Assembly: GCF_019049325.1 (NCBI RefSeq)
Contig: NZ_JAGMUO010000128.1
Coordinates: 158,256 to 222,255 of the forward strand
Reading direction: 5' to 3'
DNA from: Streptomyces sp. AC512_CC834
GTDB taxonomy: Bacteria > Actinomycetota > Actinomycetes > Streptomycetales > Streptomycetaceae
Length of the DNA: 64,000 nt
Shown here in pieces: positions 31,764 to 38,682 of the stretch. Both the position numbers and the translations under genes were made by a program. Numbering within the stretch: position 1 is the first letter of the stretch; each line of letters opens with the position of its first letter. Under the pieces are notes generated by a model. It made no database searches. It was given only the letters and a program-made list of their open reading frames with translations, and had not been told where the DNA came from.

Positions 31764-32455
31764 ACCATGCTCCCCTCGACGAGCTGCTCGGCGGGGCGGA
31801 GAAGGCGCAGCAGTTCCTTGGGCGAGGCGACCGTCTCGGGTTCGGGGGCGGTGGGCTGCCCGTATCCCCACCCAGCGTGGATGTAGGCGACCCCTGCCCG
31901 TGCGGCCGATTCCTGATCGACCGCCATGTCCCCCACATACACGGCTGCGGCGGGATCAACTTCCAGATCGACCAGGGCGAGGAGGAGCGGGTCTGGGGCC
32001 GGCTTCGTCCGGCCCGCTCCCGCCGGGGTGCGGACGGTCGCGAAGGGACATCCGAGACGCGCGAGGAGAGGGGCCGCGCGGTCGACGTGCTTGGACGTCA
32101 CCACACCCAGCCGCCAGCCGGCGGCCACGAAGGCGTGGAGCATCTCGACGATGCCGGTGAAGTCCTGCGCGAGATGCGCGGCGCCAACGGACTCCGCTTC
32201 GTACGTCCGGCGGACTGCCTCGGCGTCGGCCACGCCTAGTCGCTGCATGATGTCGCCGAATTCGCGCCCCAGGTGGCGCTCGTAGGCGTGGAACGGAAGG
32301 GTGACGCCATGCAGCTCTTGGACCCTCCGCCACGCCGTCCGCATCACCGGACGGGTGTCGAGCAGGACGCCGTCGAGGTCAAGGAGAAGAGCGTGCGACG
32401 TGTTGTCGCTCGGCGTGGGCGGAGCTGATGGCGATTCCGGCGCGGGAACGGTCAT
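31760..32455 (-). CDS. HAD-superfamily phosphatase
   Basis: A 231-residue HAD-IA hydrolase with motif I DLDGVLLDT, motif II TSK, motif III KPAPDP and motif IV GDMAVD, as in phosphoglycolate phosphatase and nucleotidases. As one of the first genes of the operon it could remove the 5'-phosphate of the modified nucleotide (inference). Its stop overlaps the GTG start of the next gene. Confidence 0.88.
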   Translation of the reverse strand: MTVPAPESPSAPPTPSDNTSHALLLDLDGVLLDTRPVMRTAWRRVQELHGVTLPFHAYERHLGREFGDIMQRLGVADAEAVRRTYEAESVGAAHLAQDFTGIVEMLHAFVAAGWRLGVVTSKHVDRAAPLLARLGCPFATVRTPAGAGRTKPAPDPLLLALVDLEVDPAAAVYVGDMAVDQESAARAGVAYIHAGWGYGQPTAPEPETVASPKELLRLLRPAEQLVEGSMV

Positions 32456-32581
32456 GGTCGTCCTTCTCGTCAGGGGTGGCTGTCGCGCTTCAGAGAGCCG
32501 AAGCCGTTTTGAGTTCGCACTCGGGGTCCTGATCCGGGCCGTCGGCCTCCGCGAAGGCCGCGTTCCAGTGCGACAGGGTCT

Positions 32582-32836
32582 CTACGCCGCGTCCGGCGGT
32601 CCGTCACTCGACGACGAGGGCGACCCGTTCTCCGAGGCCGGCAGGCGGGAGAGCCGTTGGAAACGAGAGAGGTCGAAGCCGCTCCCCTGCACCTCGCCGG
32701 CCGGAACAGCGAAGAGGTCGACCCCAACCTCGCTGGGCGGCCTCGGGACGGCCTCCTGGATGGAGAGGAGCGCTTCGCCCTGCGCACGGTGCGGCAGGAG
32801 CTGCGGCGCCCGGTCGGTGTGTCCCTCGAATGTCAT
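32582..32836 (-). CDS. Small acidic ORF at the head of the operon
   Basis: An 84-residue ORF starting MTFEGHTDRAPQLL behind a purine-rich ribosome binding site (GGGGGCT). The middle contains VGVDLFAVPAGEVQGSGFDLSRFQRL and the tail is Ser/Pro-rich (GSPSSSSDGPPDAA). No family recognised. It lies 126 bp upstream of the HAD gene in the same direction, so it could be a leader, a small regulator or a peptide product. Coding potential is moderate only. Confidence 0.4.
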   Translation of the reverse strand: MTFEGHTDRAPQLLPHRAQGEALLSIQEAVPRPPSEVGVDLFAVPAGEVQGSGFDLSRFQRLSRLPASENGSPSSSSDGPPDAA

Positions 32837-32967
32837 GGTGAGCCCCCTGGTCAGGTGTATGTGAAGGTGATGGCGAGCACGGCACCCACGGTGGTGACGA
32901 GGAGGATCTGGGCGCTGATCTGCCTCCAGCCCCAGCCCTTCTTGTCCATCCAGCGCAGCGGACGCCT

Positions 32968-33591
32968 TCAAGTCGGGGCGCTGGGCTCCTCGGAGATCAC
33001 GAGGTGCACCAAAGCCTGGTACCGCTCGCCCAGGTGCTTGATCACGGCGTGGTATTCGTCGTCATCGGAACTGATGTTGTGCCGGTCGAGGACGATCACG
33101 CCCTCCGCAAACCCGTCGCGGATCTGTCGCTCGACTTCCCTCCAGCCAGGGCGCTGCCAAGGGGGCGTGTAGACGCTCCGGCCCGTACGGGAGCCAGGGA
33201 AGTACGTCGCGGGCACGGGGACCGCAACGTCGTGGAGCCGTGCGCCTATCGCGTAACCGTGCTGCTCGGCCTCGGCCTGTAGGGTGCCCCAGTCCTCGTC
33301 CGGGTGGGCGCCCGGGCTCGGCACCAGGCTGTACGCCAGCAAGCGCAGCGGCTGGTCGGCGTTCCGACGAGTCCGCGTGCCGACGACCTCGCGATAGAAG
33401 TGCTGGCGGATCTTGTGAAGCTGGCCGTGGTGGGACTGGCGCTTCGAGCGGTGTGGGGCGCGGGGCCGCCTCGGGCGGCCCTTAGTGGCAACCAGCCAGT
33501 CGCCGTCCGCCTGCGTCTCCCGATCCAGGCCGCGGGCAGCCACGGGGCTCAACACGTCGGGGCCGAGCTTGGGGGCGTCGTGCGACGACAT
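32968..33591 (-). CDS. Hypothetical protein with serine-recombinase-like fold segment
   Basis: A 207-residue protein. The C-terminal half (LRLLAYSLVPS, RPGWREVERQIRDGFAEGVIVLDRHNISSDDDEY) resembles the N-terminal domain of serine recombinases in strand order, but I see no catalytic Ser in the right place, and the N-terminus is basic and low-complexity. Unrecognised otherwise. It overlaps the ATPase-domain gene by 43 bp. Possibly a DNA-binding accessory or a degenerate resolvase. Confidence 0.5.
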   Translation of the reverse strand: MSSHDAPKLGPDVLSPVAARGLDRETQADGDWLVATKGRPRRPRAPHRSKRQSHHGQLHKIRQHFYREVVGTRTRRNADQPLRLLAYSLVPSPGAHPDEDWGTLQAEAEQHGYAIGARLHDVAVPVPATYFPGSRTGRSVYTPPWQRPGWREVERQIRDGFAEGVIVLDRHNISSDDDEYHAVIKHLGERYQALVHLVISEEPSAPT

Positions 33592-34064
33592 GGGGATGCC
33601 TCCGTAAGAGTGGGAATCACCGCATATGTGGTCCGGCCGCCGTCCGCCACGCCCCACCGAAGCGACACACGAGCGACGAGATGCAGCCCTCGTCCACCGT
33701 GGTCGTCGGCACCTGTGCGTCGTCGCCTGGCCGGGACGATGCTGTAGTCGGTGACCGAGATACGCAGCTCGTGGTTGTCGTGCCGCAGTCGCAGCCGGAC
33801 GTCCCCAGAGCCGTGGGTGATCGCGTTGGTCACCAACTCCGAGACAACGAGCCGGGCGTCTTCTGCCGGGGCGTCCGGCAACGACCACTGCCTCAGCACG
33901 GTGGTCGTGGTTCGTCTGGCTTGAGCAACGTGAACACCCGCCGGCTCCATGACCATCTCGAAGACACGAGACGTCAGCGGGCACGCAGCAGGCGTGGGGC
34001 CGGCGGTGGTCCCGGCGTCATCACTCCTGGATCGGGGTGGCGTTGCTGCCCGGTGCGTGGTCAT
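33549..34064 (-). CDS. HATPase_c protein, anti-sigma-factor/RsbW-like
   Basis: A 171-residue GHKL ATPase with the N-box VSELVTNAITHG near residue 75, D-box-like ISVTDYS and G-box HGGRGLHLV. This matches the abundant stand-alone ATP-binding regulators of Streptomyces, which act as anti-sigma kinases or partners of XRE regulators. It diverges from the XRE/TPR gene (34196), and such XRE-ATPase pairs recur in Streptomyces genomes. Its C-terminus overlaps the next gene. Confidence 0.85.
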   Translation of the reverse strand: MTTHRAATPPRSRSDDAGTTAGPTPAACPLTSRVFEMVMEPAGVHVAQARRTTTTVLRQWSLPDAPAEDARLVVSELVTNAITHGSGDVRLRLRHDNHELRISVTDYSIVPARRRRTGADDHGGRGLHLVARVSLRWGVADGGRTTYAVIPTLTEASPCRRTTPPSSAPTC

Positions 34065-34195
34065 GTGCCCATCGCACCGCGCCTCCGTGATCCGGAACAG
34101 GGGAAACCCGAGGGGGAAAACCTTTGTCAAGGGGGGAAAATCAGAGGGAAGTTGGGGCCAGGATTGGATGACCCCCACCGATAGAGGTCAGACTC
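34065..34195. promoter_or_regulatory. Divergent promoter with GGGGGAAAA repeats
   Basis: Three tandem-spaced copies of a GGGG(G)AAAA unit (34100-34106, 34112-34120, 34131-34140) lie between the divergent ATPase and XRE/TPR genes. Repeats in such a position are good candidates for binding sites of the XRE regulator. The last ~55 bp run into the XRE ATG at 34196. Confidence 0.45.
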
Positions 34196-35443
34196 ATGGC
34201 AGTAGATCCGTTTGCCGAGCTGCTCCGTCGCCTGCGGCTTGACGCGAACCGGACGCAGGACGAGCAGGCACATGCGATCAACGCCGCCTCCGGCCGGGCA
34301 ACGATGACTCGCCGAGAGGTCGGTCGGTACGAAAGAGGTGACAATGTCCCCACGGACCACACACTGGGGAACATCGCTTTGGCCTGCGGCGTCCCGCTGG
34401 ATCCGCTGCTGCGCGAGGCGAAAGCCGCCCGAGCCAGGCGGCGGGAGAAGCACAGGGCTGAAGGGGAGGATCTGGACGACGTGAAGCGCCGAACGCTGCT
34501 GGGAGGCGCCGTCGTCGGCGCAGCTACGGCCGCTGAGCCGTGGGGCCGACTCGCCTACGCACTCAGCAGGGGTGCCAAGATCGACCCTGAGTCGGCGGGC
34601 GTCCTCATTGATCATGCGGCCCGGTTGCATGTGGACGAACTGAGTGAAAGCGCACGCAGTCTGCAGGCTCGGGTCGAGTCACACCTGGACGCAATCACCG
34701 CGGCCCTCCCCCGTGCCGGCACCCATGAGCGAGCACTGACCATCGCGGCGGGAGAAACCGCAGCTCTTGCCGGGTGGGTTGCCTGGGATCTTGGGGAGCA
34801 CGACAAGGCAGCCGCCTATTACGGGGTGACCTCGGAGTGCGCGAAGAAGGCCGGGCACCCCCCTCTGCGCGCCCTGGCACTGGGCTACGCGAGCTACGGC
34901 GCCCCCAGCCCTGCGAAGGCGCTGGAGATGCTGTCACAGGCAGCTCAGGATGTGCGCGGGCGTGGCAACGCAACCGCTGCAGCGTGGGCCCTGGGGCGGT
35001 ACGCGGAGGAAGCGGCCCAGTCAGGGGATGACGCCGGCGCTCTCCGAGCCCTGGAGCAGGCGATATTCGCTTACGACTTCGCCGACCACAGGAGTGAGCA
35101 GGCGTGGGTCCGTTTCGTGACGCCGTACCGGATGGACTCACTGGCGCTCTCGGTATACGGCGAACTCAAGCGCCAAGAGCTGACGGCCACAGCCGACTCC
35201 GCGGTCGAGCGCCTCGGTGAAGAACTGCCCGACTCCGGAGTGGTGGTCCTCGGGGACCTGGCGTCGGCACTTCTACGGGGCGGCGACGTAGACCGCGGAG
35301 CCTACGTCGCGCACCAGTTCGCAGCAGCAGCGGAGTCCAAGCCCAACACCATGGGACGTCAGCGGGCGCAGGCCATCGCTGCCGGGCTCCCTGACACGGA
35401 GCACGATCTGGCCGGCCACCTGCTGACATTCGCGTCGTCGTGA
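34196..35443 (+). CDS. XRE regulator with C-terminal TPR domain
   Basis: A 415-residue protein: helix-turn-helix at residues ~10-75 (LLRRLRLDANRTQDEQAHAI, YERGDNVPTDHTLGNIA), a Tat-like RRTLLGGAVVGAATAAEPWG stretch at ~100-120 that is common in this family, and TPR-like helices in the rest. These regulators bind small molecules or peptides through their TPR part. It stands at the border of the cytosine-modification operon and could be its regulator (inference). Confidence 0.85.
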   Translation: MAVDPFAELLRRLRLDANRTQDEQAHAINAASGRATMTRREVGRYERGDNVPTDHTLGNIALACGVPLDPLLREAKAARARRREKHRAEGEDLDDVKRRTLLGGAVVGAATAAEPWGRLAYALSRGAKIDPESAGVLIDHAARLHVDELSESARSLQARVESHLDAITAALPRAGTHERALTIAAGETAALAGWVAWDLGEHDKAAAYYGVTSECAKKAGHPPLRALALGYASYGAPSPAKALEMLSQAAQDVRGRGNATAAAWALGRYAEEAAQSGDDAGALRALEQAIFAYDFADHRSEQAWVRFVTPYRMDSLALSVYGELKRQELTATADSAVERLGEELPDSGVVVLGDLASALLRGGDVDRGAYVAHQFAAAAESKPNTMGRQRAQAIAAGLPDTEHDLAGHLLTFASS

Positions 35444-35493
35444 ACCGCAGCAGTGTGGGGCTCGCTTGACGGCGAGGCATTGGGTGGCGCGCC

Positions 35494-35820
35494 CTACTGC
35501 GGGCGCGTCTCGTCGACCACCCAGGTCAGGTACGCCTCCGACCCTCCGGTCACGGGCAGCGTGACCCACTGGGGGACGTCATACGGGTGTTGCTCGTGCA
35601 GCCACGCCTCCAGTGCGGGGAGGCGGTCAGACGACGTCATGTACGAGATGCGCCACTCCTGAGCCGCTTCGACCTTCCCCTTCCACCAGTAGAAGGCGGT
35701 GATGGGCGCATCGATGTGAACGCCCGCCGCCAGTTTGCTCTCAACCGCGCCTCGGGCGAGAGCCTTCGCCTGACCTTCGTCGTCACTGGTCGTCTGCGCG
35801 ATCACGATCTCGTGGTCCAT
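35494..35820 (-). CDS. cutA: CutA1-family protein
   Basis: A 108-residue protein with the CutA core: a first strand IVIAQTTSDDEGQAKALARG, VESKLAAGVHI, the FYWWKGKVE segment and HPYDVPQWVTLPV. The family forms PII-like trimers and has been linked to copper tolerance, though its real role is debated. ATG 35820 gives the usual length; a longer frame upstream is not typical. Convergent with the XRE/TPR gene. Confidence 0.88.
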   Translation of the reverse strand: MDHEIVIAQTTSDDEGQAKALARGAVESKLAAGVHIDAPITAFYWWKGKVEAAQEWRISYMTSSDRLPALEAWLHEQHPYDVPQWVTLPVTGGSEAYLTWVVDETRPQ

Positions 35821-36050
35821 GCGGCTACCTCTCCAGCTCGGGTACGGCGACCCTATCCAGACGTCCGAGGCAGACCGGCGGTGGTAGTCGCCGGGAGAGC
35901 TGGGCGAAATCATCGTCCGCACCGGTCATCTCTACAGCGCTCCGTGATCGCGTGAGAGGAGCGCCGTTTTGGCATGACGGTGAAGGTGCGCTCGCCCAAC
36001 GGCTTCGTGTGCTGCGTAGGCCTGAACCGGTCCCTCGCGGAGGAGTAGTG

Positions 36051-36193
36051 ATGGCCACCACGGTCCCCGACACAGCCGAGGTGGAACTCGCCATCGGCGG
36101 CATGACCTGCGCCTCGTGCGCCGCCCGGATCGAGAAGAAGCTCAACCGGATGGACGGGGTCACCGCGACCGTCAACTACGCCACGGAGAAGGC
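36051..36193 (+). pseudogene. copA: Truncated N-terminus of a copper P-type ATPase
   Basis: Starting at ATG 36051 the frame reads MATTVPDTAEVELAIGGMTC and continues with the heavy-metal-associated domain (GMTCASC Cu site) up to VNYATEKA, as in CopA. Homology ends abruptly near 36193. After the break a 17-codon stretch (36191-36244, LVVGKSLRLRGFKAAS) resembles part of a zinc-type alcohol dehydrogenase; nothing further is recognisable to 36406. This is a recombination scar, not a functional gene. Confidence 0.75.
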
Positions 36194-36406
36194 CTCGTCG
36201 TCGGCAAATCCCTGCGACTGCGAGGCTTCAAGGCCGCGAGCTGAGCACACCGCCGAAGAGGGTGGGGCGGGCCTGACGGCCCGCACCACGTCCCGCACGA
36301 GGTGCCGGATGATGGCCTGGCCGCCAACTGAGCGATGCCCTTCACTGCCATACGAACTTCCATACCCCCGTCCCGTATACTCAGTCGCCGTGGCAGCCGT
36401 CCTTGG

Positions 36407-37072
36407 TCATCGGGGCAGGGTCTGTGTGACGCGCCAAAGACGGCGGGGCAAGCCGCCCTCGTCGAAGGCGTGGACCTCGTCCAGCACCCAGCCGTCGGCG
36501 AGAGCGTCGACCAGATCGCGGTCGAAGAAGTGCACGGCGAAGCCGCTGTGCTCGAAAATGTCGTCGCCGTGCGCGGTGCCGTCGCCGTAGTGGGCGTCGC
36601 CGGCGTGCCGGACGGTGTAGACGAAGGCTCCGCCCGGTCGCAGGACGCGGCGGATCTCGCCGACCAAGGCGTGGATCTCCTTGGTGGACAGCGCCATGCA
36701 CAGCAGCATGTGCGCGAAGACGGCGTCCATGGAGGCGTCCGGCAGGGACAGTGGATCGCGGACATCGTGCACGGCGGTGGCGACCCGCTCGGCGACGCCC
36801 TGCGCTCGAGCCGACTCGTGCAGCTGCTCAAGGCCGGCGGCGGAGAAGTCGGCGGCCTGGACCGTGAACCCTTCGCGAGCGAAGTACAGGGCATCGCGGC
36901 CGTGCCCGGCGCCGAGTTCCAGCACGTCCCTGGCTCCGGCCGTACGGAACACCGAGGCGGCGTGGACGGCCGGGTTGGAGGCCTGCTCGCCGTACATGCC
37001 GGGGTGGGCGGTGTAGGTGCTCTGCCAGTGCCGTCGTTGCGCGTCCGCCAGTTCCTGTTCGCTACTCGCCAT
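36407..37072 (-). CDS. Class I SAM-dependent methyltransferase
   Basis: A 221-residue protein with motif I DVLELGAGHGRDALYFA, motif II QAADFSAAGL and LRPGGAFVYTVRH near residue 150. It resembles the small-molecule or thiol methyltransferases often found near metal or tellurite resistance genes. No conserved Cys set of ArsM is present, so it is not an arsenite methyltransferase. Its substrate is unknown. Confidence 0.82.
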   Translation of the reverse strand: MASSEQELADAQRRHWQSTYTAHPGMYGEQASNPAVHAASVFRTAGARDVLELGAGHGRDALYFAREGFTVQAADFSAAGLEQLHESARAQGVAERVATAVHDVRDPLSLPDASMDAVFAHMLLCMALSTKEIHALVGEIRRVLRPGGAFVYTVRHAGDAHYGDGTAHGDDIFEHSGFAVHFFDRDLVDALADGWVLDEVHAFDEGGLPRRLWRVTQTLPR

Positions 37073-37122
37073 GGTGCTCCGCTCCCCTCATCCGGCGCCG
37101 GTGTCGTAACACCCCGCTCAGC

Positions 37123-37431
37123 TTAGGGAGTGCCGGTCAGGGCCTGGCGCAGCTGGTCGGTGGTGGGGAGACCGGCCGGCCCGGCCGGGGTGCAGTACAC
37201 CCGGCAGGTCAGGCCGGCCGGGCGGTCGGGTTCGGCGAAGGGGTCTCGGCCGTCGATGAGGATGCTCGGGGATCCGGTGAAGCCGGTCCGCTCGGCCTCC
37301 GCCTGGTCTGCGACGGTCCGGATCGTGAACGTCGTGTCGTACAGCCCGAGGTCGTCGAGCACGGCCCTGAGCCGCTCGGCGGCGGGAGTCTCATGGGGGC
37401 AGTCGGGCACGACCGCGATCTCAATCTCCAT
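37123..37431 (-). CDS. Thioredoxin-fold protein, 'alkylmercury lyase-like'
   Basis: A 102-residue protein: strand EIAVVPDCPHETPAAERL, GFTGSPSILIDGRDPFAE and CRVYCTPAG. This matches small proteins often labelled alkylmercury lyase in Streptomyces, though it has a thioredoxin-like fold and only the short Cys pattern DCPH/CRVYC. It stands divergent from cmtR, suggesting a link to thiophilic metals. The longer in-frame ORF upstream overlaps cmtR regulatory DNA and is rejected. Confidence 0.7.
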   Translation of the reverse strand: MEIEIAVVPDCPHETPAAERLRAVLDDLGLYDTTFTIRTVADQAEAERTGFTGSPSILIDGRDPFAEPDRPAGLTCRVYCTPAGPAGLPTTDQLRQALTGTP

Positions 37432-37633
37432 GACTCCAGGGTCACGCGTCCCGCCGCAGCCCCGCAACGCTTGGCCCGGGGCTCTCCCCCGCCAGGGCTG
37501 GGACACGATGTGTGGCCGCTCCGCGGCCCGCCAACGGGCTGCGGCCTGACCCGGGCAGCGCGCGGTGGCCATCGTATAGCCCATAGATAGTTCAGACTTC
37601 TGTGAATTCAAGAATATGTGTATCGTCGAGCGC

Positions 37634-37969
37634 ATGCTGACCCTCGCGACCGACCTCGACGCCCTGACCCGCTTCGGCAGGGCACTGGCCGACCCGATCC
37701 GCTGTCGCCTGCTGCTCGCGCTGCGCGAGGCGCCGGCCTATCCCTCCGACCTCGCCGAGGCCCTCGGCATCTCCCGCACCCGGCTGTCCAACCAGTTGGC
37801 CTGCCTGCGCGACTGTGGCCTTGTCGTCGCCGTTCCCGAAGGCCGCCGCAGCCGCTACGAACTCGCCGACCCCCGCCTCGGCCACGCACTGGACGACCTG
37901 CGCACCGCCGTGCTCGCCGTGGAGAGCGACCGCACGTGCCCGGACGCCGACGACGAGGGCTGCTGCTGA
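37634..37969 (+). CDS. cmtR: CmtR-type cadmium/lead-responsive repressor
   Basis: A 111-residue ArsR/SmtB protein. With the ATG at 37634 the cysteines fall at Cys57 and Cys61 (ACLRDCG in the recognition helix) and Cys102 (SDRTCPD), exactly the three Cd/Pb ligands of Mycobacterium CmtR. Another Cys pair ends the protein (EGCC). It represses a metal efflux operon and releases DNA on Cd(II)/Pb(II). Coupled to the CDF gene (TGATGA overlap). An ATG 18 bp upstream is less likely. Confidence 0.9.
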   Translation: MLTLATDLDALTRFGRALADPIRCRLLLALREAPAYPSDLAEALGISRTRLSNQLACLRDCGLVVAVPEGRRSRYELADPRLGHALDDLRTAVLAVESDRTCPDADDEGCC

Positions 37970-38682
37970 TGACCGCGATAGCCCTCGGCCCCTCCCCGGC
38001 CCGCCGCGACGCCCTCGCCAGGCGCATACGCCTGCTGGTCGCCGCCACGATCACCTACAACGTCATCGAGGCGATCGTCGCCATCACCGCAGGCACCCTC
38101 GCCTCCTCCACCGCCCTGATCGGCTTCGGCCTCGACTCCGTCATCGAGGTCTCCTCCGCAGCGGCGGTCGCCTGGCAGTTCTCCGCCCGCGACCACACCG
38201 TCCGGGAGGCCCGCGAGCAGCGCACCCTGCGGATCATCGCCATCTCCTTCTTCGCGCTCGCCGCCTACGTCGCCATCGACGCCGTCCGCGCCCTGCTCGG
38301 CACGGGCGAGGCCGAACGCTCCATCCCCGGCATCGTCATCGCCGCGCTCTCCCTCGCGATCATGCCGTTCCTGTCGGCCGCCCAGCGCAAGGCCGGCCGC
38401 GAACTCGGCTCCGCCTCCGCGGTCGCCGACTCCAAGCAGACGCTCCTGTGCACATACCTGTCGGCCGTCCTCCTGGTCGGTCTCGTCCTCAACGCCACCC
38501 TCGGCTGGTCCTGGGCCGATCCGATCGCCGCCCTCGTCATCGCCGCCATCGCCGTCAAGGAGGGCCGCGACGCCTGGCAGGGCAAGGGCTGCTGCGCGCC
38601 GTCCGCGAGCCTGTCGGCCCCGGCCGCTGACGCCGAGGCCGATGCCTGCGGCTGCCGCCCCGGCTGCGACTGCTGCAACTGA
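37969..38682 (+). CDS. CDF-like cation efflux transporter
   Basis: A 237-residue membrane protein with five to six transmembrane helices. It keeps the CDF substrate-site pattern in helix 2 (GFGLDSVIE) and in helix 5 (ADSKQTLLCTYLS). The C-terminus is cysteine-rich (CCAPS, CGCRPGCDCCN). It lacks the long cytoplasmic domain of larger CDFs. Partner of CmtR, so cadmium, lead or zinc export is likely. Confidence 0.87.
   Translation: MTAIALGPSPARRDALARRIRLLVAATITYNVIEAIVAITAGTLASSTALIGFGLDSVIEVSSAAAVAWQFSARDHTVREAREQRTLRIIAISFFALAAYVAIDAVRALLGTGEAERSIPGIVIAALSLAIMPFLSAAQRKAGRELGSASAVADSKQTLLCTYLSAVLLVGLVLNATLGWSWADPIAALVIAAIAVKEGRDAWQGKGCCAPSASLSAPAADAEADACGCRPGCDCCN

Noticed and set aside
18873..32455. 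Phage-defence DNA modification system as firm call
   Set aside because: There is no DNA-acting restriction enzyme, DNA methylase or polymerase nearby, and kinases plus methyltransferase fit a small-molecule pathway at least as well; kept only as an alternative.
32968..33591. Functional serine recombinase
   Set aside because: No catalytic serine in the expected first strand region and no recombinase domain follows.
36407..37072. Arsenite methyltransferase ArsM
   Set aside because: The conserved cysteines of ArsM are missing.
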